Shown here piece after piece: positions 26,480 through 34,946 of a stretch of DNA of 64,000 bases (the first letter of the stretch is position 1; each line of letters begins with the position of its first letter). This DNA comes from Sphingomonas sp. JC676 (lineage in GTDB: Bacteria > Pseudomonadota > Alphaproteobacteria > Sphingomonadales > Sphingomonadaceae). The translations under genes were made by a program, and so were the position numbers. Below the pieces are notes generated by a model that had not been told where the DNA came from, made no database searches, and saw only the letters and a list, made by a program, of their open reading frames with translations. The stretch lies in the NCBI RefSeq assembly GCF_014489075.1, contig NZ_JACTGR010000002.1, forward strand, positions 682,001-746,000, given 5' to 3'.

Positions 26480-26968
26480 TCAGAAGCGATGACGGAACGC
26501 GAACTTATAGCCTTCCCAGACCGCGATCGCGAAGAACAGCAGGTCCATCGCGTCCGACGCTTCCATCACCAGCGTCGCGATGTTGCTCAAGTCGAGCCGC
26601 CCGAGCGCGTCCAGGAAGGAAATGTCTGCGAGCTGCGCCACCATCGCGACATCCACCATCACCGTGCCGAGCAGCCAGCCGAGCGCGGCGCACGCCGCGC
26701 CCAGGATCCCGAACTTCTGGTCGATGCCGTTCCCGGCCACACGGACCGCATAGCCGACCAGTGCACCCACCGCGACGGCGATCAGGCCGAGCTGGTAATG
26801 AGTGACATAGACGAACCCCGCCCATAGTGCCGCGCCCACCACCGCGGCGGCGAGCCCCGCCGGAACCGCGAGTGCGAAATTCTGCCGCGCGCGCATATGG
26901 GCGACTGCCTCGTCATGGCCCATTTCCTCGAGCGGCACCTCGGCCGCCTCCACGGTCGTCTCGTTCAT
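26480..26968 (-). CDS. Hypothetical multi-pass membrane protein
   Basis: Family not recognised. About 162 residues: an acidic N-terminal tail (MNETTVEAAEVPLEEMGHD) then four hydrophobic segments including LAVPAGLAAAVVGAALWAGF and GLIAVAVGALVGYAVRV. ATG 26968 has GGAG six bases before; the ATG immediately upstream is too close. It lies 40 bases after the site-2 protease gene in the same direction, so the two are probably co-transcribed and may act together at the membrane. Confidence 0.8.
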   Translation of the reverse strand: MNETTVEAAEVPLEEMGHDEAVAHMRARQNFALAVPAGLAAAVVGAALWAGFVYVTHYQLGLIAVAVGALVGYAVRVAGNGIDQKFGILGAACAALGWLLGTVMVDVAMVAQLADISFLDALGRLDLSNIATLVMEASDAMDLLFFAIAVWEGYKFAFRHRF

Positions 26969-27008
26969 CATCGTCTCCCCCTATTTGGGCGGCACGGCGC
27001 CGCCTGTT

Positions 27009-27716
27009 TCATTGCAACATCTGGTGCGTCCCATCGGTCATCAGCGCGAGGAACGCCGCGAGCCCCAGGTAGAAGACCCCGTACTGGATCTTGGTCGCGG
27101 CAGACGCGTTGTAATAGGCTTGGTTCTCCGGCGCTTCCGGATCGTAATTCCACGCCTGTCTGAGCGCCGGAAGCGCCGCGATCGCGATCACGAACAGGAG
27201 CGGGCTCGGGCGATACAGCATCAGCGCCAGCATCATCGGCACGCCGAGGAACCAGATGCGCGGCCCCAGGATCGCGGTCATCCGGCCGCCGTCGAGCGGC
27301 GACAGCGGGATCAGGTTGAAGAAGTTGAGGAAGAAACCGCTATAGGCGACCGCGAGCAGCAGGTCGCTGTCGGTATGCCGCGCCCATAGATAGACGAGGA
27401 GCGCGCCGATCGTGCCGAGGAACGGGCCCGCCGACGCCACATAGGCTTCGGTCTCGACATCCATCGGCTGGTCCTTGAGCTCGATCCACGCGCCGACGAA
27501 AGGGATGAAGGTCGGTGCGCTGACCGGCAGCGACTTTTGCCGCGCGGCGATGAAGTGTCCCATCTCGTGCACGAACAGCAGCCCGATAAAGCCGGCGGCA
27601 TATTGCCAGCCGAATATCTGCGCATAGATGGCAAGCGAGACGAGCATGGTGAGCAGCGTGCCGCCTACCTTGCCAAGCTTGAACAGCGTCAGCAGCGCGA
27701 CGATCGCCGTGCCCAT
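27009..27716 (-). CDS. Site-2 protease family (M50) membrane metallopeptidase
   Basis: About 235 residues from ATG 27716; the frame is open to 27815 but the earlier part lacks hydrophobic or family features. The zinc motif HEMGH is in the second helix (FIGLLFVHEMGHFIAARQ). The second site NLIPLSPLDGGR supplies the Asp ligand. Four to six hydrophobic helices are present, without PDZ or CBS domains. It would cleave substrates inside the membrane; the substrate is unknown. It leads a two-gene unit with the membrane protein at 26480-26968. Confidence 0.88.
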   Translation of the reverse strand: MGTAIVALLTLFKLGKVGGTLLTMLVSLAIYAQIFGWQYAAGFIGLLFVHEMGHFIAARQKSLPVSAPTFIPFVGAWIELKDQPMDVETEAYVASAGPFLGTIGALLVYLWARHTDSDLLLAVAYSGFFLNFFNLIPLSPLDGGRMTAILGPRIWFLGVPMMLALMLYRPSPLLFVIAIAALPALRQAWNYDPEAPENQAYYNASAATKIQYGVFYLGLAAFLALMTDGTHQMLQ

Positions 27717-28045
27717 CAGGCACGCGCTCGTCGGATATGCGCACGGCAGGCCACCAGAGGCGGCAATGGCAACAGGTCGCGAGTCAAAAATTCCCCCGAT
27801 TCTCGCGATGGACACAGCTTGATAGGAAACCGCGCGCGTTTGCGAAAGCCAATGACTGGCCCGATCCCGCTCGGCGATGTTCCATTATGTTCCAGGTGCT
27901 TTTGCACCGAAGTGGTCACATCTGGAAGGTCACAAACATGCTTAAGGCAGCCCCATTGTAATATCCTGATAATCAGCGCCTCATAGTCCAACCCTCGACC
28001 ATTGCGCACACGCAACAAGGCGCTCGGTCTAGGGAAAAACATCGC
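27717..28045. other. Intergenic region, 329 bases, no gene seen
   Basis: The region separates the divergent protease and sugar dehydrogenase genes. It holds direct repeats GTTCCA (near 27880) and GGTCACA (near 27920), a small GGTGC-TTTT-GCACC hairpin, and the dyad TTGCG-CACA-CGCAA at 28002-28015, a possible regulator site 31 bases before the dehydrogenase start. No ORF in it has the base pattern of the neighbouring genes. Confidence 0.6.
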
Positions 28046-29611
28046 ATGACCAAGAGTATCGCGTACAGCCGCACCCCCGTTAGCGGCGCCCGTTCGGTTT
28101 CCATCCTGGCACTGGCGCGCACGATCGCGCCGTTGCTGCTGGTGGCGGGATGTAGTGGCGGCAGCGGCACCGGTTCGCCCGCTCCAACACCCACGCCGAT
28201 CCCCACGCCAACACCGACTCCCGCCAATGCCGCGCCAATATTCACCTCGCCGGCGACCGCGAACGTGACCGAGAACGCCACCGCCGCCTATCAGGCGACC
28301 GCGACCGACGCGAACGGCGATCCGATCCTGTTCAGCATCTCCGGCGGCGCCGATGCCGGACAGTTCAAGATGACGCAGGCCGGCGCGCTGAGCTTCGTCA
28401 CCGCGCCCAAGGTCGCCACCCCCACGGACAGCAACGGCGACAATGTCTATGCCGTCCAGATCGGCGCCAGCGACGGCAAGGTGAACACCACGCTCGACCT
28501 GCTGGTCACCGTCACCCCGGCGACCGCGGGCTTCCGCGTCGTCCAGGTCGCGACCGGATTCACCCAGCCAACCTGGGTGGGCCCGATTCCGGGCGATCCC
28601 GGCCATGTCTTCGTCACCGAGAAGGGCGGGAAGATCTACACGCTCGAGCCCGCCACCGGCACCAAGACGCTGCTGATGACGGTCGCCAGTCTCTCCACCG
28701 ATGGCGAGCGCGGCGTGGTCGGCCTGGCCGCCAGCCCCGATTACGCGACATCGAAGAATATCTTCGTCCACGCCACGGCGCCCGACGGTACGATCGAGAT
28801 CCGTCAGTATCAGGTCGGCAATCCCACCTTCAACGGCACCGGCTACCGCGTTGCGCTCAGTATCCCGCACCCGGGCGCCAACACGCATAATGGCGGCTGG
28901 ATCGGCTTTGGACCCGACGGTTATCTTTACGATGCGGTCGGCGATGGCGGCACGGGCGGCAATCCGGCCCAGGACACCAATTCGCGGCTCGGCAAGATCC
29001 TGCGCATCAAGGTCGATACGACACCCGGCGCGGCGACGGCGTTCGCGCCCGCGCCCGGCAACCCCTTCATCGGCGGCGGCGGTGATCCCTATGTCTTCGC
29101 GCTCGGCCTGCGCAATCCGTTCCGCAACAGCTTCGCGCCGGACGGCAGGCTGGTGATCGCCGATGTCGGCGAGAACACCAACGAAGAGGTCGATCTGATG
29201 CCTGTCAGCCAACCGAAGATGAATTTCGGCTGGCCGCTGGTCGAGGGCGACAAGGTCAACACCGCCAATCCGCCGGCCGATCTGGTCAGCCCGGTCACGC
29301 TATATCGCCACGGCACCGGCAATTTCGCGGGCAACAGCATTACCGGCGGCGTGGTCTATCGCGGTCCGGTCGCCGTGCTGAAGAACCAGTATCTGTTCGC
29401 CGATTTCGGCAGCAACAACATCTGGTCGGTGCCCTATGCCTCACTGACCCAGGGCACCATCCTGCCGACGACGCAATATACGTGGCGCAACACGGATTTC
29501 ACGCCCGACAAAGGCGGCATCCGCAGCGTGGTGTGCTTCGGCGAGGATACCGCCGGCAACGTCTACATCGTCGATCTGGGCGGCGCGATCTACGCGATCC
29601 TGCCCAAGTAA
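28046..29611 (+). CDS. PQQ-dependent sugar dehydrogenase-like lipoprotein with cadherin-like domain (copy 1)
   Basis: 521 residues. The lipobox is LVAGC (Cys36) after a long signal region, then a Pro/Thr linker (PTPTPIPTPTPTP). A cadherin-like/Ig-type domain follows (APIFTSPATANVTENATAAY, about 65-165). The catalytic part is a six-bladed propeller of the GDH-B/Asd/HHIP type: GERGVVGLAASPDY, HNGGWIGFGPDGYLYDAVGDG, DPYVFALGLRNPFRN, then blades ending GNVYIVDLGG. It would oxidise sugars with PQQ at the outer membrane; PQQ use is inferred from family. Its near twin lies at 32581-34104 beyond the TonB receptor. Confidence 0.88.
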   Translation: MTKSIAYSRTPVSGARSVSILALARTIAPLLLVAGCSGGSGTGSPAPTPTPIPTPTPTPANAAPIFTSPATANVTENATAAYQATATDANGDPILFSISGGADAGQFKMTQAGALSFVTAPKVATPTDSNGDNVYAVQIGASDGKVNTTLDLLVTVTPATAGFRVVQVATGFTQPTWVGPIPGDPGHVFVTEKGGKIYTLEPATGTKTLLMTVASLSTDGERGVVGLAASPDYATSKNIFVHATAPDGTIEIRQYQVGNPTFNGTGYRVALSIPHPGANTHNGGWIGFGPDGYLYDAVGDGGTGGNPAQDTNSRLGKILRIKVDTTPGAATAFAPAPGNPFIGGGGDPYVFALGLRNPFRNSFAPDGRLVIADVGENTNEEVDLMPVSQPKMNFGWPLVEGDKVNTANPPADLVSPVTLYRHGTGNFAGNSITGGVVYRGPVAVLKNQYLFADFGSNNIWSVPYASLTQGTILPTTQYTWRNTDFTPDKGGIRSVVCFGEDTAGNVYIVDLGGAIYAILPK

Positions 29612-29629
29612 GCGCAGGTCAAACAAATC

Positions 29630-29783
29630 CTCCCCCAGCTTGCTGGGGGAGGGGGACCGCCGAAGGCGGTGGAGGGGCCGGCCGCAGGCCGGGTATAGTG
29701 TAGCAAAGGCAACGGCGCTTCACGCCGCCCCTCCACCATGCTGCGCATGGTCCCCCTCCCCGAGCAAAGCTCGGGGAGGATTT
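29630..29783. repeat. Composite palindromic repeat after sugar dehydrogenase copy 1
   Basis: Several hairpins in series lie between convergent genes: CTCCCCCAGC/GCTGGGGGAG (29630-29651), ACCGCC-GAAG-GGCGGT, CGGCC-GCA-GGCCG, CATG-CTGCG-CATG, and CCGAGC-AAA-GCTCGG near 29760-29774. Ends are inverted, so it can fold as one large cruciform. It is a repetitive extragenic element, likely ending both transcripts. Confidence 0.75.
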
Positions 29784-29817
29784 ATCGTTATCTACCCCAG
29801 CGTGTCGCGGCGCCCGT

Positions 29818-32403
29818 TCAGCGCCCGCCGATCTTCAGGCTCAGCGCCGCACCGATCATCCGCGGCTCGCCCGCGATGAAGGTCGGCAGGCCCAGGCTGT
29901 CGCCGGTATTGCCGGCATCCTTGATATAGTTCTGGTCGAACAAATTGGTGACGAAGCCCTGGAGCCGCCAGCGGCCGTTCGCCGTCTCCACGCCGAGGCG
30001 CAGGTCCACCAGCGCATAGCCCTTCTGCGTCTCGTCCTGCACCGTGTCGGGGATCAGATTGCCCGTCTGCAGCGCCGGCAGGTCGTTGTCGTCGTCGAAG
30101 AAGACGTTCGACTGCCAGGTCACGCTCGGCGTGAAATCGAGCTTCACCGGGCCCGCCGGTACCTTCAGCGCGACGCCGAACGAGGCGCTGTGATCGGGCG
30201 ACAGGCGGAAATGATTGCCTTCGCGCGCGCCGGCCGAGAAGCGGCTGTGGTTATAGGCATAGGTCCCGAACACATCGACCCAGTCGGTCGGCTTCCAGGT
30301 CAGCTGACCCTCGAAGCCATAGCTTTCGGCGCGGCCGGCATTCACCGTCACGAACAGGGTTCCCTGCTGCTCGGTCGTCTGGAAGTTCGAGTAGTGGTAG
30401 TAGAAGAACGCGCCGTCGGCGAAGAGCGTGCGGTTCGCCAGCGCGGTCTTGATGCCGGCCTCATAGCTGTCGACCGTCTCCGACGGCAGCACGCTGAACT
30501 TGGGGGCGCCGCCCGGCGCCGAGGGTGCGCCGACGCTCAGGATCTCGGGCCGGCGGCCGCGCGCGTAGTTGGCATAGAGATTGGCGTCGGGCGTCAGCTC
30601 GTAGCGGGCGGTGGCGCGCCAGGTGAAGCCGCTGTCGGTCAGGCCTTGGTCGGTACGCTGGCCGTTGGTCCCGCTCGGCTGGAGGCCCAGGCCGAACAAT
30701 GGCACTGGATAGCCGGCCGAGGGCGGGATGTTCGCGGCGCCGGGCGCGGCGAGCGCCTGGAGCAATGCCGCCCGGGTCGCCGCGGGCTGCGACAGCGCGC
30801 CGATGAACCCGCCCAGGATCGAGCGGCCATTGGTCACCGAAGCCGCGAAGCCGGTCGACTTGTCGTCATGGCTCCAGCGGATGCCCGCGCCCAGCTCGAA
30901 CCGGTCGGTTACCTTGAAGCTGACATCGCCGAACAGGTCCCAGCTCTCGGTGCTGGCGAAATTGGTGCTGGTCTCGCGATGCGCGGACTTGAGGTTGGCG
31001 GCGATCGCCTGGGCCTGCGCGGTCGGCAGCACCAGCGCGGCGACCTGCGGGATCGTCAGGCCGGTCGCATTGGCGATCACGCCCTGGAGCAGTTGCCCGG
31101 TGAAGGCGGTATTGGCGAAGAAGCCGAGCGGCGCCGGGTCGCTCGCCGGGCGGCCCGGGATCGCGCCGCCCCCGTTCAGCGTGTTGGTCAGCCGCGCCAG
31201 CGCAAGCCGCTCGTCAAACTGCGCGGGCGTGCGCTGCAGGCCGTTCTCCTTGAAATAGGTACCGCCGGCGAACGCGGTCAGCCGGTCGTCCGAATAGGTC
31301 AGTCGCAGCGTCCCCATCGTCTGGTCGCCGCGCGCATCCTCGGCGGCGGTCAGCACCGGCAGCGATATGCCGTCGGCGTCGAAGATCTCGATGCCGTTGA
31401 ACTCGCGGTACGATCCGATCGCGTTCAGCGAGAGCGTGCTCGAGAATTCATAGTTGGCGATGCCGGTCACACCCCACACGTCGCGATCGAGCCCGAGCGG
31501 GCGCCCGCCCTCGAAACCCGGGCTCGCGACCAAAGCCGCGCCCGAATTGCGCCCGCGGTCGCCGATCACCGCGCCGGTGGTCGGGTCGGTCGGGTTGTAG
31601 GCGATCGACTTGAACGACGTCCCCGTCGCTTGGTCATGCTCGTAATTGCCGATCAGGTCGAAGGTCAGTGCGCCGGGCGCCCAGCGCACCGATCCGCGCA
31701 CCGCTTCCGACTTGATGCCGTTATAGTCCGGCCCGCCCAGCAGATTGTCGACATAGCCGTCGCGCTCCTTGATCCGGGTCGCGACGCGCAAGCCGAGGTC
31801 GCCGCCCAGCGGCAGGTTGAACGTGCCGTCGACGCGGTAGCGGCCATGATCGCCGCCCTCGGCATAGATATAGCCATAGCCGTTGTACGGGTCCGCCTTG
31901 TTCTGGACGAGGTTGACCGCGCCGATCAGCGCGCCGCGGCCATAGAGCGTCGATTGCGGCCCCTTGGCGATCTCGACCCGGTCCAGGTCGAACAGTTCGA
32001 CATAGGAGCCGCGCGACTTGGAGATCGAGACGCCGTCCTGGAAGACCGAGACGCGCGGCTCGTTGAAGGCGCTGCCCGAATCCGAGGTGATGCCGCGCAT
32101 CACGAAGCCCGGATTGTTGGGCGACTGGTTCTGCACGTCGAAGCCGGGGACGAACTGGCCGAGCTTGTCGAACTCGGTGATGCCCATGTCTTGCAGGAAC
32201 TCGCCCTTGTACGCGGTCAGCGCGAACGGCACTTCGATCGGCGACTGTTCGCGCAGCTGCGCGGTGACGACGATCTCGTCCTCGTCCACCGCTTCCGGCG
32301 CGGCATTCTGCTGCGGCGCGGTGTCCTGCGCGCACGCCGGAAAGGCCGAAACGGCAAGCGCGAACGGGCTGGCAAGCGCAAGCAGCGCATTACGAATCTT
32401 CAT
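29818..32403 (-). CDS. TonB-dependent outer-membrane receptor
   Basis: 861 residues. A signal peptide ending ...AFPACAQ is followed by the TonB-box region DEIVVTAQLREQSPIEVPF. The plug motif is RVEIAKGPQSTLYGRGALIG. A long beta-barrel follows, ending in the short C-terminal strand ALSLKIGGR rather than the usual Phe/Trp. It imports a ligand over the outer membrane. It is flanked on both sides by paralogous PQQ-type sugar dehydrogenase lipoproteins on the opposite strand: the upstream copy converges with it and the downstream one is divergent and shares its promoter region. This suggests uptake of the oxidised or parent sugar. Confidence 0.93.
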   Translation of the reverse strand: MKIRNALLALASPFALAVSAFPACAQDTAPQQNAAPEAVDEDEIVVTAQLREQSPIEVPFALTAYKGEFLQDMGITEFDKLGQFVPGFDVQNQSPNNPGFVMRGITSDSGSAFNEPRVSVFQDGVSISKSRGSYVELFDLDRVEIAKGPQSTLYGRGALIGAVNLVQNKADPYNGYGYIYAEGGDHGRYRVDGTFNLPLGGDLGLRVATRIKERDGYVDNLLGGPDYNGIKSEAVRGSVRWAPGALTFDLIGNYEHDQATGTSFKSIAYNPTDPTTGAVIGDRGRNSGAALVASPGFEGGRPLGLDRDVWGVTGIANYEFSSTLSLNAIGSYREFNGIEIFDADGISLPVLTAAEDARGDQTMGTLRLTYSDDRLTAFAGGTYFKENGLQRTPAQFDERLALARLTNTLNGGGAIPGRPASDPAPLGFFANTAFTGQLLQGVIANATGLTIPQVAALVLPTAQAQAIAANLKSAHRETSTNFASTESWDLFGDVSFKVTDRFELGAGIRWSHDDKSTGFAASVTNGRSILGGFIGALSQPAATRAALLQALAAPGAANIPPSAGYPVPLFGLGLQPSGTNGQRTDQGLTDSGFTWRATARYELTPDANLYANYARGRRPEILSVGAPSAPGGAPKFSVLPSETVDSYEAGIKTALANRTLFADGAFFYYHYSNFQTTEQQGTLFVTVNAGRAESYGFEGQLTWKPTDWVDVFGTYAYNHSRFSAGAREGNHFRLSPDHSASFGVALKVPAGPVKLDFTPSVTWQSNVFFDDDNDLPALQTGNLIPDTVQDETQKGYALVDLRLGVETANGRWRLQGFVTNLFDQNYIKDAGNTGDSLGLPTFIAGEPRMIGAALSLKIGGR

Positions 32404-32580
32404 TGGAACCCCCTGTGTTCGAGGCGGGTTTCCCGCCCCCTTTGTGCCCGCGTTGCGCCTGCTTCATTACAGCCATGTTGCGACGCAGCATCACTTTCGT
32501 GTCATGCGATCGTTGGGCTCGCGGAACGGATCGCACGGCAATTGCGTTGGTTGGCCAGCAAAGTTCAGGGGAAATCGGCG

Positions 32581-34104
32581 ATGCGGACCGGATCGGCACT
32601 AGGCGTTCTGATGCTCTTGGCGGCATGCAGCAGCAGTGACGGCGGCGGCGGCCCCGCGCCGGCCCCCACGCCCGCTCCCACACCCACGCCGACCCCGGCG
32701 AACACTGCCCCCACCTTTACCTCGGGTACCACCGCCACCGCACCGGAGAACATCAACTCGACCGTCTATCAGGCGACCGCGACCGACGCGGAGGCCAACC
32801 CGATCACCTTCTCGATCGCTGGCGGGGCCGATTCCGCGCGCTTCGCGATCACCGGCGCGGGCGCGCTCACCTTCGCCACTCTGCCCAATTTCGAGCTGCC
32901 CGCCGATGTCGGCGCGGACAATGTCTACAATGTCCAGCTCCGCGCCAGCGACGGCACCGCCTCGTCGACGCTCGACCTGGTCGTCACCGTTACCAACACC
33001 GTCGAAGGCATCCGCGTTCGCCGCATCGCCACCGGCCTGAACCAGCCGCTCTTCGTCGCCCCGGTGCCCGGCGACGACACGCGCGTCTTCGCGGTCGGCA
33101 AGACCGGCACGGTCTATTTCATCAACAACGTCACCGGCACCTTCACCACCGCCTTCACCGTCGGCAATCTCTCGACCGGCGGCGAGCGCGGTCTGCTCGG
33201 CCTCGCCGCACGCCCCGATTTCGCCACTTCGGGAGTCGTCTTCGTCCACGCCACCGCGCCCGACGGCACGATCGAGATCCGCGAATATACGATCGGCACG
33301 GCGGGCTACCGCACCGTGCTCACCGTCCCCCATCCCGGCTTCGACAATCACAATGGCGGCTGGATCGCCTTCGGACCCGATGGCTATCTCTACGACGCCA
33401 CCGGCGACGGCGGCGGCGCGGGCGATCCCAACAACAACGCCCAGAACACCAGTTCGCGGCTCGGCAAGATCCTGCGGATCAAGATCGACACCACGCCCGG
33501 ATCGGCGACGCCCTTCGCGCCCGCGCCGGGCAATCCGTTCATCGGCGGCGGCGGCGATCCCTATGTCTTCGCTTATGGCCTCCGAAATCCGTTCCGCAAT
33601 GCGTTCGACGGCAACCGGCTGATCATCGGCGATGTAGGCCAGGGCGCGATCGAGGAGATCGACGCGGTCAACACCAACCAGCCGGGCCTCAATTTCGGCT
33701 GGCCGTTCCTCGAGGGCACCCAACCCTATAAGGGCACCGCGCCCGCCGGCCTCACCGGCCCGGTCTCGCAATATGACCATGGCACCGGCCCCAAGCAGGG
33801 CAGCACGATCATCGGCGGCTATGTCTATCGCGGCGGCATCGTCTCGCTCCAGGGCTCGTACGTCTTCGGCGACTATATCAGCGGCAATATCTGGACCATT
33901 CCCGCCGCCGCCACCGCTGCGCTGGCGCCCGGCACACTCTATCCGGCAGGCAGTTACGAGCGCCGCAACCAGGATTTCATTCCCGACGCGGGCACGATCA
34001 ACCAGCTCGTCTCGTTCGGGATCGACAGCGCGAACAATCTCTATCTGGTCGATATCGACGGGGACGTCTTCTTCGTCGATCCCGATCCGCGCTTCCCGCT
34101 TTAG
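32581..34104 (+). CDS. PQQ-dependent sugar dehydrogenase-like lipoprotein with cadherin-like domain (copy 2)
   Basis: 507 residues from ATG 32581; the open frame extends back through the antisense of the receptor but that part is not coding. The lipobox is LLAAC (Cys16), followed by a PAPTPAPTPTPTPAN linker. A cadherin-like domain follows (TFTSGTTATAPENINSTVYQ), then the propeller with GERGLLGLAARPDF, HNGGWIAFGPDGYLYDATGDG and DPYVFAYGLRNPFRN. It is collinear with copy 1, and some stretches are almost identical at the DNA level (e.g. around the NPFIGGGGDPYVFA block). It is divergent from the TonB receptor. Confidence 0.88.
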   Translation: MRTGSALGVLMLLAACSSSDGGGGPAPAPTPAPTPTPTPANTAPTFTSGTTATAPENINSTVYQATATDAEANPITFSIAGGADSARFAITGAGALTFATLPNFELPADVGADNVYNVQLRASDGTASSTLDLVVTVTNTVEGIRVRRIATGLNQPLFVAPVPGDDTRVFAVGKTGTVYFINNVTGTFTTAFTVGNLSTGGERGLLGLAARPDFATSGVVFVHATAPDGTIEIREYTIGTAGYRTVLTVPHPGFDNHNGGWIAFGPDGYLYDATGDGGGAGDPNNNAQNTSSRLGKILRIKIDTTPGSATPFAPAPGNPFIGGGGDPYVFAYGLRNPFRNAFDGNRLIIGDVGQGAIEEIDAVNTNQPGLNFGWPFLEGTQPYKGTAPAGLTGPVSQYDHGTGPKQGSTIIGGYVYRGGIVSLQGSYVFGDYISGNIWTIPAAATAALAPGTLYPAGSYERRNQDFIPDAGTINQLVSFGIDSANNLYLVDIDGDVFFVDPDPRFPL

Positions 34105-34166
34105 GCGGTGACCTTATAGCGGGAATGTTGGAGCAGGCCGGTGAAGCAGGCGCTAATGGATCTCCC

Positions 34167-34841
34167 ATGGCAGCTGACATGAGCCCCTCTCCCCGCCGCG
34201 GCACCACCGGTCTGCGCCAGTTTCTGGATCTCGAGCAGCAGCGCGACTGGATCGAAGGCAAGACGGACTTGCGCGACGCCGGCGAGCGCCCGGAGTCGCT
34301 TGAACAGCGGTTCAAATATGCCGCGCGCCTTCAAAAACTGCTTCGTCGCCCGCAGGCACAGGAGGTTTTGGAGATCCTGGCGCTCTACGGCCAAAGCTGC
34401 ATTCCGATGCCGCGCACGACCGAGCGTCACTATTGGTCGGTCTCCTGCCTGCCGTCGACCTCCGACAAGCCTCTGGTCCGCGTCAATTCAAGCTGGATGG
34501 AGCTTTTCACGCTCTATGCGGACGGCGAAGGCATCCGTTCGAGATTCATCCTCCACCTCTCGGATTTCACCACCGACCATTCACTCACGCAGGAGCATCT
34601 GGACGAAGTCTTGCTCGAGCGCTGCGTCACGACACCGGAAGATGTCGGCCATTTCTTCCCGCGTGGCGCGGACATTTTCGGCGTCACGGTGCGGGGCTCC
34701 GCGTCGATCCGCGAGTTCCTCGCGTCCAGCCACGCGCTGCGCGCCATTCGGAGGTTCAATCTCTCGCACATGAACCGGGGCCGGAACGCTTATCAGGCGA
34801 GCCACTGCTATAGTGTGGCGGATTACATGCTGGAAGCATGA
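34167..34841 (+). CDS. Hypothetical protein (about 224 aa)
   Basis: Family not recognised. Starts at 34125, 34167 or 34179 are all possible and none has a good Shine-Dalgarno. The protein is soluble, with charged helices (RQFLDLEQQRDWIEGKTDLRDAGERPESL not continuous with a domain I know). The C-terminal half is mixed alpha/beta, containing SCIPMPRTTERHYWSVSC, VNSSWMELFTLY and SASIREFLASS. No signal peptide or membrane helix. It lies 62 bases after sugar dehydrogenase copy 2 in the same direction. A GATGGCGC/GCGCCATC hairpin (34873-34907) follows. Confidence 0.6.
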   Translation: MAADMSPSPRRGTTGLRQFLDLEQQRDWIEGKTDLRDAGERPESLEQRFKYAARLQKLLRRPQAQEVLEILALYGQSCIPMPRTTERHYWSVSCLPSTSDKPLVRVNSSWMELFTLYADGEGIRSRFILHLSDFTTDHSLTQEHLDEVLLERCVTTPEDVGHFFPRGADIFGVTVRGSASIREFLASSHALRAIRRFNLSHMNRGRNAYQASHCYSVADYMLEA

Positions 34842-34946
34842 CAGGGTGACGGAAGCGCATACGGGTCCCGGCGATGGCGCTTGCAACCCCGTGCGCCCGG
34901 CGCCATCTAGAGCGCCATACCGAAAGTTCTAAACGGAGACGCGGGC

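Noticed and set aside
27876..27893. GTTCC...GTTCC repeat resembling an SOS box
   Set aside because: Spacing between GTTC units is 6 bases, not the 7 expected for the alphaproteobacterial LexA site.
30190..34104. 1304-residue open frame on the plus strand
   Set aside because: Its first two-thirds is antisense to the TonB receptor; high GC removes stop codons. Only the part from 32581 is the sugar dehydrogenase.
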